Source: Certhia americana (Eukaryota > Chordata > Aves > Passeriformes > Certhiidae). From it: a stretch of 64,000 bases of DNA. Below, piece by piece: positions 36,541 through 48,291 of this stretch; the stretch's first letter is position 1, and each line of letters opens with the position of its first letter. The DNA lies in assembly GCA_018697195.1 (NCBI GenBank), contig CM031858.1:131205241-131269240 (forward strand), read 5' to 3'. Made by a program: the position numbers and the translations under genes. The notes beneath the pieces were generated by a model that had not been told where the DNA came from, made no database searches, and was given only the letters and a program-made list of their open reading frames with translations.

Positions 36541-39500
36541 GAAAAAAATTGCTTTGAAAATTGCTGTTTGTCTCCTTTCACTTGACTGTTTGAACACACT
36601 AATCAAAACCACCTTTCTTTTCTCAACTCTTTGTATCAAAGCCAGTTCAATTGGGAATAAAATGTTACAGTTTTGAGGACGTAGAGAGAAATTGAGTGCA
36701 ACAGAGGACAAACTCTTTTCTATGAAGACTGCCTTAATCAACACTTACTTGAAAAAAAAAAAAAGGAAAATAAAGAAGTAGACCACTATGTATTAAAGAA
36801 ACAAGTGCTTCTCAAAAGGATCTTCCAATATTAAAACCACTCCTCAGAAGAGATGTATGGAGACATTTATTTCCAAGACTAACACTGATGCAGCTAATAG
36901 TGAGCAGCTAATACACAATAAAATGTGAAAAGGCACATTTACCAAAAACTGACATCAAGGACTGTGTTTCTAATTCATAGTCCATAGAACCTGAAATTCA
37001 AGCAGCAATTCAAGTTATTCATAAGTTGTTCTAGGACTACAGAAAAGCTGTCCTTGACTTCCATCTACTACTATAGAAACAAACGTGACTGAGTTTGGGA
37101 CAGTCCAAATGTAACACGTGAGTATAGCAAACCCATTACAAACTGCTTCAGAATCATGCAAATAAGAACAAAATAAGATTTTTTTAAAAAAAATCTAAAA
37201 AGAATCCAAAAATTACAGGTGAAAAGACAGGTGTTTGAATTACTTGTAGCGTGGTGAGTTACAAACTTTTGCAGAAGTAAAATAATGTCCTCTGACTGAA
37301 AAGTTCTGTCTATAGTCAAGCCTATTGCAATTATGCATCCAGATTTTCATGAATATTTAAATATACTCATACTTCCTTTCTTTTCTGAATGAGATGCAGT
37401 GGATAGTTCTGCTAGGTTTTCTCAGATCCTCAAAATAGTCTGATAAGGCTGTTGGAGTTGTGGCTATTTGAGACCACCATTTTTCACTGAGATAAGGAGC
37501 TCTGATATCTGTTACAGAGAACTGCAACTCACACTGCAAGTCAAAGACTAAAGATGCGCAACCAAGCTTAGGCCAACAAATCCACACTCTCATGACTTGT
37601 TATAAATCTGTAGTCTAGTGGCTCTCCACCCAAGATTGGTGTACTCACAGATTGACTAAATATCAGTTCACTCTCTGTTAGAAACAGATATTTGAAGGTG
37701 AGAATAAAATCAGTATTTATTTTTCAAAATCTCCCCAGTCCAAAGTTAAAGAAACTCAAGTCACAGAAATTCAATTAAAAATCTAGACAGAGATTTGCAC
37801 TGAGATATCTCCAAAAAAGGTGACTATTTCCTAAGTTTGATGTCTACATTAATTTCTTTGTATGCAGCCTAAACTTGCTGCATACCAGACGTTTTATAGA
37901 ATGTGTTTACAATCAATTATTTATATATTTAGTGGGTGTATTACTGCCAAAGGGTTGTGAGCTTCCAGGCAGTAGTACTACAAAGAAAGTTCTGTGTCTG
38001 CCTTAAGGAGGAGATAACAATCACAAGAGATTCATCTATCACCAGGATAAGTAAGAGAAAAGGAGTTTGATATTTCCCAGTGTCTCTGCCTGAAGTAATC
38101 AGGAACATTTATATCTGAATCCCAAACTGAAAGTATCAAGAATGAGGACAGTAAAGAAAACAGGTTTCAGAAAGTGGTGGGGCATCCTAGGAAGGCATGG
38201 CTCCATCTTGGTGGACCAGATACCAGTCAAGGCTTACATTTCAAATCAAGGGTTGTCCTAAGGGTGCACAGATGTTGCTCTCAACACTAAAGGCTCTCAG
38301 CACTACACATGGCAGCAGGCCAAAATCTCAGAAACTTAAGTAAGAGATGATGAGTAAAGAGTATTTAGTACAAGTAAATTACATTGTTTTCTGCACCTCT
38401 GACCTTTGTTTCCAATCTAAAGTCTAGACAGCATGTGTCATCTTTGCTGTACTATTGAGCTTCTCTAGTGCTCAAAACAAGATGAATGAAACAAATGCAT
38501 CTCCCAGAAGGTAGTGGACCCAAAGAAGTATGGATACACAGACTCCCTAGCCCATAGCCAGAGAAATTCTGAGGAAGGAGGTTGTACTGATACTGCTTTC
38601 TGCCAGGTTGCACTGCTGAAAGCCACACCATGGGAAGACAGAAACTGGTAATTGTTGCACATGGAAGAGATGCTGAGGGATGCTCCATGACTCAAGGGTA
38701 TCTCTAACTGCAGACTAGCACAAAACCCAAAAGTTGCCCCTAATCAACAAAATTGGAAATTCCTCTGGTACTGTTGATTGCAGAGCTTGCAATGCAGTAA
38801 GGAAAAGCCCCTCAGAGGTGCTTCTAGAAAGCAATATTGATAAAAAATAAATAAACTTGTGCTCAGCCAAGAAAAATAATTTCTCTGCATCACGGAAACA
38901 TAATTCAAAACATGCTGTGAAATAAATTCTGTCTAGAAGGCAAGTAAATATTACGCTATGTATTAGAATAGTGTTATTGTAGACTAAATAGCCAAGCTTA
39001 TGTTTGAAAATTGAAAGAAAAAATAAGCCCCTCAAATTGGTTTGCTTTTAAAATCAGAGATAGATTTGATAGAATCTGATGGTATCAAAAAACTGCTTAA
39101 CAATAGGAAATCTTCTCTTATCTAGCTGCAAAGATGAACATCTTAGAACTAGGATATTCTAGGCATGCACATGGTAATGAACAGATATGCAGCCTCAGAA
39201 AGTTGAGATACAGTTTTCCAATTTAATCTTGCTGACTTGGAACAGCTCAGAGAAGGAAAAGGTTTTCTTTCATAATCATTACTTTGTATTTGCACAGAAT
39301 AAACAGGTGCAATATTGACATGACAAACTAGGAAGCAGGTGTTTTAATTAAAAGATCCATAGGAAGGTTCATTTGCAATGTCTCAACAACCACGATTAAC
39401 TGTTCTCTGTGTCTCGGTCTTGATGGAGCTCATTTAGAAGATATCAGAACATTTAGGAAATGCTGTGAGTCAATTGTTTTATATCTCTCCTACATTGTAG

Positions 39501-40526
39501 GGTTATTAAAGAATATTCATTCTACCTCCAACATAGCTTAAGTCAACATTAGAAAGTCTGCTGCACTGTAGCCATAGAGTTGTCTTTATTCACATTCAGG
39601 AGTAATTCATTATTCAAAGATCTGAACATTAAGCAGAACTCCCTGTGGAGGCTCCCTACACTCAGAGGAAGATCATCCTCAAGGTGTGGGTCCATGGAGG
39701 TATTCTATGCCCATGTCCAGGATGCAGGCCACAAACCAGTGTGATCTTCACAGCCTGTGGGTCTGGAAGATCCCTCAGTGCTGGTTCTGTGTTGGGCTAT
39801 TTAGGATTTCTCCAAGGCTGCAGCAAAACGGGGAGGGATTCATTTGGTTCTGAGGACCTCAAAACAGAACTGCTGCTCCTCCTTACACTCTGAGCATGGC
39901 TAATGGTGCCGTGGGGACATGGACTTCTGCCTGCAAGGAAACACAAGCAAAGAAGGTATGTTAGAAAGACCTACAATAGAAGGAAAAATTATCATTATTC
40001 TAATGCTTTGTTACAAAAGGTGAGAGTTTTTCCAACTGTACTTCTGCTCAAAGTATTCACTGTTTCAGTTGTCCCCAATTCAATTTGTAGTAAACAGAAT
40101 TCCATGCCAAAAAACCACCATCACAAATACAATTCTAGTATAGACAAATTACCATGAAGACTGAAATAGTAACATTTTCCGAACATTGCATTTCTATTAA
40201 ATAGCTAATTCTGACAACACTGTATGGCAGCAAAATGGTCATGGAAAAAGAGCCTGTAAGATTAAAAAGACTATGAATTCAGATTTATGAGTGGGGATGC
40301 TTTGCCTGGAGAGGCTGTGGTGGTTCAGCCATGAACTCTCCTACTATACCATCTTTTAGGGACTCTCATCTTTGATGCAAGGAAAGGTCAGCTGTTAGTA
40401 AAGCAGGTAGATGAACTCCAGTTATTTACAAGATGATGTGCAATAAATATTATGCCAATAAACTTACATTCAATATTTAATTTTACTGAATGTGTCAGGG
40501 TAGCAGTGGTAGCAATCCAGCAGATA
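36541..40526. other. Unique AT-rich DNA, no gene recognised
   Basis: No known family was seen. Open frames such as 38452-38688 and 38715-39035 on the minus strand have no recognisable similarity. At 40302-40320 a 17-base match to the CR1 3' region (GCCTGGAGAGGCTGTGG) is isolated and is not called as an element. Confidence 0.5.
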
Positions 40527-40865
40527 TTACCCAGGATGGAGATTCATGCAGGTGGTATGGGTAGCTGGAGACATAACCATCATAGCTGCCCCAAAGGTAG
40601 ACACCCTTACTGCAAAGCAAACTCTGTAAGCTAGGCTTTCATAGCTGGCCCTCTTGCTCATCAGGTTATAGGGAAAGTTATCATCTGCCAGCTTAGTGAT
40701 CCTGGTGGGATGACGGGTGTCAGTGCTTGGGAGTTGTTCTTGGAAGGTGACCATCACGGTTTCAACTTTCCCCACACTTCCAGTAGGAGGCCAAATGGGA
40801 ACAGAAGCCTCATGATCATCATGCCTTGCTTTGCAGTCCTTTTTGTGAATTAAAACTTCTAGCAA
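40527..40865 (-). other. Protein-like open frame of about 112 codons, unrecognised
   Basis: On the minus strand a single frame is open from just after a TGA (the first codon is TTG, not ATG) to a TAA near 40527. Its composition is protein-like, with balanced charged residues and the stretches KLADDNFPYNLMSKRASY and YRVCFAVRVSTFG. It lacks a start codon, so it would have to be an exon or a decayed retrocopy fragment. I could not match it to any family. The plus strand is also partly open across it (40452-40634). Treat it as a candidate for a homology search, not as a gene. Confidence 0.15.
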
Positions 40866-42565
40866 TCATGTAGCATGCTGCAGCCAATTAAGATCTGATT
40901 TTTCTGACATAGTTATTACCTGTACTTCCCAATGGCTTCAGCTGTCCTTTAGGTGGATTAAATATTCTTCCCACAAGAAAAGGGTACTACTAATAAGTTA
41001 AAATGTTTGGACATAGAACCTTTTTCTTTAATAAAAAATAAACTGTGCCATGTTTTTCCCTGTTGAGAAAGCAGTAACATTCAGCTCTGAGCCTTTTTAT
41101 CCAGAATATTTGATTTTTTCATAAAAAATCCCAAGCTCTCTGTGGGGTAACTTCTCTGCATTTTTTAAGATTTAACCAGATCTGATTATCTGATGCCTGC
41201 CTTTTCTGAAAATGTAGTATATTCTTTAAACTCTTTTTTCCCATAAGTATTTCTGTTGCACATTATATGATTTTCCTTTTCGGTGCTTTTTACTATCAAG
41301 TTCTCAGCACCATGAAGCTCATCTTGTTGTCATTCCAGTGCTGAGGTCCTTGTCAGAAACTTCCATAAGAAGAGCCTTTTATGTAGCTCAAACATTTGTT
41401 ACCCTCTAAATCTCACTTTTCTGCTTTTTTTTTCAAGCCATTACTGCCTCATTATCCTTTTCAGCTGTACAGTGTGCAAGGCTCCCCCTCCTATTAGAAC
41501 AGTGCCTCCAGGATTACTCTACCCTCCTAAATCAAATGTGATTTCCCTCATGTTTTTCCATCATGTTAACAATGACTGGCATGTGAAGTGACATACATAC
41601 AAACCAGAAACAAACACACTCTCAGTGTAAGGCTGTAATCTTACAGACATGTTAATATTTATCATTTGGTAATGAGCTTGTGTCTTGAATTGAGTAAGAC
41701 CATTCATGTGTATAAAGTTGCTTCTCCATGCAAGAGCTTGCAAGATTTTTGGCCTAAATAAAGTAAATAAATATTCAGATTATTTGCAGCAGAATCACAA
41801 CACCACCGTTTGCTGAAAACAACTCTTTCTCCTTCCATATTTCTTTCTGTCCCCTCTGCCAGATTCTCATTACACCTACTCTGAACTCCTTTCTCCCTCA
41901 GCAGGTTGGCTTACAAGTTCTGTGGGTCTTCTATGAGTTGTCTTCTATGAGTTATTCAGGTGCATACCCATGACACAGAGTGTCCACTTTCAGCAGCTTG
42001 GAGGCACCTTCCCTTTTTTGTCCTCCAATATGCTTGAGAACTTTCTGAATACTGTATAAATACTGACAAAGAGACAAGACCATGACTCAGACCATACAAG
42101 CTCCATATACTTTCAAATCATATATGCACAAGCTCAGTATACACCAAAGTTAATATTACATTAACTATAATAAGCAGAAATTGTATCTTTTGACTGTATC
42201 TGTTTCTTCATTTTGTCTGTTTCTCTGAGCTTTTCCACCCAAAAATGCTACTCAGGAAGGTGAAACAATAATAAATACATAATAAATATGTGGAATAAAT
42301 AATATTCCACATTAATATTGGAGAAATTTAATTTGAAATTGCAGATCTGTGAGATACACCAGTGAGTACTTACATGATCAGCTGCACCTTATAATGTCAA
42401 CTTACTTAGCCTTTAGATATTTACTTTGCTTCATCTGCATATCTGACACTATCAGGAGACACTTCTTTGTTCCAAATTGTGCATTAAATGACAGTGTCCA
42501 GATAGCAAGCACAGGCAAGGTATATTGCTAACACCATTCAGTGAATGATTGACCACGTGCAGAAA
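40866..42565. other. Unique AT-rich DNA with a perfect 14-bp tandem duplication, no gene
   Basis: GTCTTCTATGAGTT occurs twice in direct succession at 41926-41939 and 41940-41953. A 10-base-arm inverted repeat lies at 42288-42312. No coding or RNA gene evidence was seen. Confidence 0.55.
42288..42312. other. AT-rich inverted repeat (10-base arms, 5-base loop)
   Basis: ATGTGGAATA at 42288-42297 pairs with TATTCCACAT at 42303-42312. In AT-rich intergenic DNA this may be chance; no terminator or regulatory role is claimed. Confidence 0.6.
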
Positions 42566-42956
42566 AAACTCCCATGAGGACAGGCTGAGAGGGTTGGGGC
42601 TGTTCATCCCATAAAAGAGAAAACCAAGGGAAAATTCACTGAGACCTTCAGTACTTGAAGTGGGCTTATAAGAGAGATAGGGACAGGCTTCTTAATGGGG
42701 CCTGTAGCAATAGGACAAAGAATAATGGTGCTAAGAGAGGTTAGATTCAGACTAGATATATAAAAGAAATTTTTTACACAAAGGGTGGTGAGACACTGGC
42801 ACAGGTTGCCCTGGGAGGTGGTAGATGCCCCATCCCTGACAACATTCAAGGCCATTGATCTACTTGAAGATGTCCCTACTAATTGCAGGGGGTTGGACTA
42901 CATTACCTTTAGAGGTTCCTGCTAACCAAAATCATTTTATGCTTCTATTCTATGAA
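42566..42956 (+). mobile_element. CR1 LINE, 5'-truncated 3' end with internal deletion
   Basis: The block starts at CTCCCATGAGGACAGGCTGAG and follows the CR1 3' region through GGGGCTGTTCATCCC, GGGCCTGTAGCAATAGGAC, TTAGATTCAGACTAGATATA and GACACTGGCACAGGTTGCCC. It ends at GGGGGTTGGACTACATTACC and the degenerate TATTCTATGAA tail. Between ACATTCAAGGCC and ATTGATCTACTTGAAG the usual CAGGTTGGA...GAGCAACCT piece is missing. The copy is non-coding and diverged. Confidence 0.93.
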
Positions 42957-43871
42957 AATAAGAGAGGGAAACAGAGGGTATTGTGTTCATGTGCATGTGT
43001 GTGTATGTGTACTTCAGAACTTCAAATAAATAATGTGATTCAAAAGGTAAATCATTAAATATCTTCAAGTGTGCCATTTTTTTAAAACATAGACTCAAGC
43101 ATTCTCTCACTGAGAGAAAAGCTCAGTACAAGGATCTTTTAAAGCACCCTTGACACAGCTGTCCTTGTCACAGTGTTTCTTTTACCCTGAACTTCCCTGC
43201 ATATAAAGAAAAACATCTGCTTATGGATGTTTCATCAATGATGACACCTATAAATATTGGCAATTACTCTTTTTCCAGTCCATAATTGTTTGGCATTTAT
43301 TTTAAAGGTGACAACCTTCGAAAAGACAAATATTACTGATCTTTTGAGCAGGCTCCAAATGTCACGTTGTGAAAGATGTTGTATTATCATCAACATATGG
43401 CATCTGTCTGGGCTCCTTAAGGAAGTCTGCAGCTGGAAAATAAATGTTCTCTGAGCAGGATCTTTGCAACTCCAGCTTTTAGGCAGCTTTGACTGAAACA
43501 CCATTCTGAACATTATTTACCTTCAACTTAATTTGATCCTCAGGAATTTACACATAGTTTAAAGTTTCAGAATAAATTCCTCAACCAACTCCTCATTAAA
43601 TTTACTTGAAGGGTTCTTTTATGATTAAAACAAGCTGGTTCCCAGAAGACTGAATCTGCACAAATGTACACATTAGTCTTTAAGACTACCCACATCCTGG
43701 TACTGTGGTTGCTTGTGCTTTTCAATAAAGAGTGAAATCCACAATGTATTTGCTGTGCCAGGAATTAGGTATTTTCAGTATGGCAGCAGATAAGGAACTT
43801 ATTTGAGCTTTTATTAGGGCCATTTTAATTTGAACTGTTTTGTTAAAAACTTTTTTTTTTTTTCCTTGAAG

Positions 43872-43955
43872 AAATTATAGTTTCAGCTGTTAATGAAACA
43901 GGGGCAAAAGAGCAGCTGAACTGTGCAATGATGGATGCTATGGCAACCAGAGCAG
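43872..43955 (+). other. Exon-like segment (84 nt, one open frame)
   Basis: A run of 13 T plus CCTTGAAG immediately precedes the segment and could serve as a 3' splice site, although AAG is a weaker acceptor than CAG. The segment ends in GCAG followed by GTACGG, a moderate donor. Only one of the three frames is open; it gives 27 codons reading IIVSAVNETGAKEQLNC and then AMMDAMATRA, with the same phase at both ends. I do not recognise the protein. Chance is the default explanation. Confidence 0.12.
43934..43947. promoter_or_regulatory. RFX X-box-like motif
   Basis: The minus strand reads GTTGCCATAGCATC, close to the palindromic X-box recognised by RFX factors (GTTRCC, 2-base spacer, RGYAAC), with one mismatch in the second half-site. 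One such match in 64 kb can occur by chance. Confidence 0.2.
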
Positions 43956-44910
43956 GTACGGAAAATGCTTTCAAACAGAGTATTTAAGTTAGAAAAATTA
44001 TTACAATAGAAATTAGCAATTTAAGTAGAGACCTTTGACTCCAGAAGTGAAGGGTTCTGGAATGCTACCAGCTGATATTGCTACAGTTTATGTGAAAGTG
44101 CTTTCAATTTGCTGTTGGTCGTTTCACTGCAACTCAAGGTATACAAATTTCATGTATAAATTCATGCAAGTTTTTTTTCCAGGGTAAATTCAGACTTCTG
44201 TAGCGAAAACATCTGCCAGGAAAAGAGGCAATGGAAAGAAGCAACCAGCCAGCCACAGCCACACCAATCTTGGTGAGCCAACTGGTGAATAAAGCTGGCA
44301 CTGCTTTCAGGGAAGAGCCATGGACATGAATGTTGAGAAATGGTGACTTAAATGTGTTCATTTAGTAAATGTAGCCTCCAAATTTTGTAACTTAAAAATA
44401 CATCTCTAGCTCTGGAAAGTCAAATTTTGTGTAGCAACAGAGCTCACTCACCTTCTATGTCTTGTCTAAGCACAAGTGACCACTTAAACTTGGGAACTAG
44501 GCCTCAGCCCCCTTTATATGACATGGCCTCTTGTGTTTTTTCAGAAGCATTTGTTTGCTTCTGGAGAAACATATAACCCCTCTCTACATTTTATGATGTA
44601 TATGCATTTGCATTTTTGGATTCCTTTGGTGTTTGATTTTCAACATGTGTTGGGGAGATATCCTGAACTGATGTCCAGTCCAGACTTCTTCCAAATAATA
44701 CAAATCTTTCATCTCCTCTATAGAATAAGGGTTTATGAGTCAGCACTATCGTCATACTTTTTTTCATATTCCTGTGAAAGAAAGAGAAATATTAATTTCT
44801 GTTGTGAAGATTAAAAAACAAAAAAAAAAAAAAGACAAGGAAAAAAGTAAGTTCTATTGCTTTTTGGCAGAAACACACAACACTACTTCTTAGGCCATAA
44901 ATGTCACCGG

Positions 44911-44942
44911 CACGCACACACACTCACTCACACACACACACA
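44911..44942. repeat. CA-rich microsatellite, imperfect
   Basis: CACGCACACACACTCACTCACACACACACACA: a CA repeat interrupted by CACT units, described here in short form because the pattern is simple. The likely function is none. Confidence 0.85.
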
Positions 44943-47333
44943 TTTCTAGATTTCTTAGAATAGTGTTCTTGAAGGATTTTAACAGCATGGGTGAACGAGT
45001 AGAGATGCTCCCTGCAGGGCTGGAGGTTTTTTGCAAGACAACATACTCCATTCTCATTTCAGTTCAAGGTATAGCTTGCACAGCTGTTTAGCACTTTGCA
45101 CCATCAGGCTGCTGTGGCATTTAGAAGCTGAAGACTGGCTACAAATCATGAAAGTGCCCAGAAACCAAAGGGTTAATCAGGGAAACATCTGAGAAACAGC
45201 TCCACTTCCAGTTGATGTCAAGTGATGAGGGACTGGGATGCTACTTTTAACAGAAACCTTAGAAAATACAAGAAATTCTGCTCATCCAGACTCCTTTCCT
45301 GAACTGCTGGGATGCTGGATGCAGTGCCATGGGAATGCAGGAAGCCAGCCAAGTGCTGTCTCTGAGATGAAAAGTTGCCCTGGAACCTGTCATGAGAGGA
45401 ATCCTGGGGAAGAGTCACCTGGGTGACTCTGGGCATTGCCAGGTCCAGCACAGCTCACTGTGCCCAGGCTGCTCAGCCCAAACTGGCTTCAGTGTCTGTA
45501 ACACAATCAGCAGCACCCACAAAAGCAGGTATATGAGATACATGCTGCCATCCTGAATGCCCCTAGGACTTCACATGGCAGGGAGACAGCCACAGCACCC
45601 CCAGCATATGTAGGGGTGCTTCCCATCCATCTACAGTGGAATGGGAAGAATCAATCAGCAAACCAAGGAATGTCTTTTTACCTTTGCTATAAGGCTCTAA
45701 GACCACTCTTATTATTCCTTAGATTCCTGGTTCTCAGTGGTCCTGCAATTTTATGGTAATCACATCCCATAACATGCAGAAGCACAACCCAGAGCAGACC
45801 AGCCTTACACAGATGTTTGCTATGCTGACTGAAATATTTGCTTGTTCACACCAAAGTCATAAGGAACTGTTCTATAGTCAACATCTCAACAACAACGAAT
45901 CACTAGAGTGTTTTTGCAGAGTCCGTGTAACTTTATCAAATTTGGCCTAATATAAAAGACCATGGAACAGAGACAAATTTCTACATACATCACAAGTCCT
46001 CATAAATTAGATGTTGACCTTTTGCTTTTACAACTTTGGAGACTATTTTTTTAAGTAGCCTCAGCAGCTACTTTCTTTCTAAATAAAATAAATGTTGTTT
46101 TAGTTCTGCTCCCTGAAGCTGCACACTGTGAAGGTGGTAACAGCTAGTTCACGTGACAGTGAATGAAGCTGAATAATTAAAATGGCCTTCCTGGTAAGAA
46201 AATGTAGGTGAGAGATGAAAAAACAACTCTTGATCATGTCCTGCACAGAAAGTACATAAGAGTTCAGTAAATTGATCCTGGTTTCTTAAAACAGCAACTC
46301 GATTTTTAGTAGCAATTGGCTTTAAACCAGCCTTTCAATTTGTGTTTGCAGTAGCTCAAGAGCATGGAATGAAGGCCAGCTGAGAACCTTCGCTTTTCTG
46401 TTGCTCCATGGCTGTTATCACTGCAGCTGCACAGAGCAAGTTAGTCTCATGGTGCTAAGAAAATGCGGCTTGATAGTTTTGGTTTGCTTGGGTACTATCC
46501 TGATGATGTGACATCTTTTGCAGTCCATGCTGAAGCAGAAGACCCTGAATATATTGCACTGGCACACAGAAGAACAGCAGAGCATGTGTGGGCTCACAGA
46601 CCTCTACACAGACGCATGCTTCCAGCCAGCTTGAATAAGGGCCTAAACAAAACCAGAAGTATACATAGGAGGTCAGACCCAGGATGGCAGACATTGACAG
46701 TGATGGTTAGGGAGAACATTAGAAATATTCATTACAGAGTGAGTGGGGCCTCTCCAGCAGCAGAAAACTGTATCCCACCTTTCTGTCCTTCTCCACACAT
46801 GCTGAAGTTTGTGGTCACAAGTTGATGCTACCCTGGAGTATCTGTGAACCTATTACCAAGCTCCAGCACTTAAGGGGACAGAAATGATGGGGTGTTGCCA
46901 GGTCCAGCACAGCTGGGGACACTTCCAGGAGCAGTGAGGCCATAAAAAAACAGAATGGTGCACCTTTATAGCCAGATGACCACTTCCTTCCTCCTGAAAA
47001 CAGGTATTGGCATGTAGGACAGCATAGTCATGGTGACCTGTACCTGCTGTGATTCACACCTCTGGATTGCTGGCCACTGTTATTGAATCCATCTGTCACA
47101 CCATAACATTGTACTGGAAAGAGGGGCAAACAGCCAAGGAAATTTTCCAGAGCTGTAACACAAAATATTCAGGAGTTACAGTAAGAATCCCCTAACCCTC
47201 ATCTAACCGATGTATGAAACCAGTATAAAAAACATAGGGCTCAAAATAAACTCAAAATGTAAAGCTGCGATGTGCTTGGGTTTGTTTTCATCAGCTCACT
47301 GATCTCCCCTTCATTTTACTTTTTTTTTCCTAT

Positions 47334-47381
47334 ATGGAGCTGCAGAGGCTTTACAAGTGTGTGTCTGAGACACCTCTTGAG
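47334..47381 (+). other. Exon-like segment (12-16 codons)
   Basis: A strong pyrimidine run (ACTTTTTTTTTCC, about 47319-47330) precedes ATGGAGCTGCAG. The open frame MELQRLYKCVSETPLE ends exactly at a good donor, GAG followed by GTAAGG. If CAG at 47343-47345 is the acceptor, the exon would be 36 nt in phase 0-0; if ATG at 47334 starts translation, it would be 48 nt. The peptide is unknown to me and no partner exon was identified nearby. Confidence 0.12.
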
Positions 47382-47544
47382 GTAAGGCAAAATATTTGCC
47401 TCCAGCCTTGCTGAAATGGAACCTGAAGTTTGCTTCAGGGTGTTTTTGTAAGCATCACCCTATGGTAGTGAAAATCTGGCCAGTGTTCTGTTGGTTAGAT
47501 TTGTGCACTCTCAGGTCTCTCCTCTGGCCCATGGAATGTGATGC

Positions 47545-47549
47545 CATGG
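47545..47549. repeat. Target-site duplication, left copy
   Basis: CATGG abuts the first base of the LTR and is repeated on the far side at 48287-48291. A 5-bp duplication is usual for ERVL-type (class III) endogenous retroviruses and is also found in some class I elements. Confidence 0.85.
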
Positions 47550-48286
47550 TGTCTTGGTTTGGAAAGACAGGGGTGTCTGCTAGGAACCAAAAAAAAGGAA
47601 ACTTCCCTTGGGGTTTGTTATAATTCCAAAATTGAAGGGGAGGTCTCAGGCAACGATAAGGAGGGTAGGAATAACAGTTCTTTACTACTTAGTCTAACAA
47701 GGTAAATTAACAATAATAACTACAATATTGACAACAAACAGAACTAGAAAAGAAAAAAAAAGGAAAAAAAACCCCAAAACAACAAATCAGTCACAGTTTT
47801 TCCTCTGGTAACCCCCCACCCCCCTCAGTACCATCACAAGCTAATAGAGCTAGCAGCAGCTCTGGGAGGATGAGATGATTCCGACGGTTCACAGTGGCTG
47901 GAGCTGTTGGAAAAAAAAAGTGCCCCGGCTGGCAGGGGCTGCAGAGAGACAGCGTGGGGAGACCTCGAGCAGTACTGAAGAAACCATGGGTGCAGGGCAG
48001 GGAGGAAACGGGTTCCCAAAATCCCGGGGGACACACGAAGAGACGGTGGTCCGACGGAATCCCAGGTGAAGGGAATGGTGAGAGCTCTCTGCCTCGCCGA
48101 GACGAGCAGCCCTGGCCGTCCCCCCAGAGCAGAAAACTGCCCCGAGCAAAGTGAAATCAATGTCTCTGGGTAGCTGCTTCTTTTGTTTGACCCTGAGCAC
48201 CCATAAGTACCGAAAAGCACCCAGCCATTAGCTTCTTAGCAACTTCTGGGAAAAAATTCTATAAGAAATCAACCCAACCCCCAACA
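47550..48286 (-). mobile_element. Solo endogenous retroviral LTR (737 bp), ERVL-like
   Basis: The block begins TGTCTTGGTTTGG and ends CCCCCAACA, so it has the TG...CA outline of a retroviral LTR, and it is flanked by identical 5-bp copies of CATGG. No gag, pol or env sequence and no second LTR is present, so it is a solo LTR left by recombination. Minus orientation is favoured: in that direction an AGTAAA polyadenylation-like signal (complement of 47681-47686) lies about 137 bases before the end, and I see no such signal on the plus strand. Its middle (about 47880-48140) is rich in CpG, unlike its flanks. The start resembles LTRs common in songbird genomes. Open frames inside it (47834-48220 minus and others) are non-coding by-products. 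Confidence 0.85.
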
Positions 48287-48291
48287 CATGG
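48287..48291. repeat. Target-site duplication, right copy
   Basis: CATGG, identical to 47545-47549. The perfect match fixes both LTR boundaries. Confidence 0.85.

Larger units (their letters stand above)
42960..47544. other. Unique DNA, no gene recognised; a few exon-like segments
   Basis: The interval contains a CA-rich run (44911-44942), an A run (44820-44833), an ATG-initiated 120-codon frame with no known domain (46463-46825), and a 20-base word shared between 45436-45455 and 46895-46914. Two exon-like segments are listed separately. No complete gene could be assembled. Confidence 0.5.

Noticed and set aside
40302..40320. 17-base match to the CR1 3' region (GCCTGGAGAGGCTGTGG)
   Set aside because: The flanks do not continue the CR1 sequence, so it is too short to call an element.
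46490..46560. Possible box C/D snoRNA (TGATGATG followed by CTGA words)
   Set aside because: No terminal stem and no paired C'/D' boxes with proper spacing were found.
46463..46825. ATG-initiated 120-codon frame
   Set aside because: No recognisable domain, and the opposite strand is also open across 46455-46694, so coding is not supported.
47834..48220. 128-codon minus-strand frame and overlapping frames on both strands
   Set aside because: They lie wholly inside the solo LTR, whose GC-rich sequence keeps several frames open at once.
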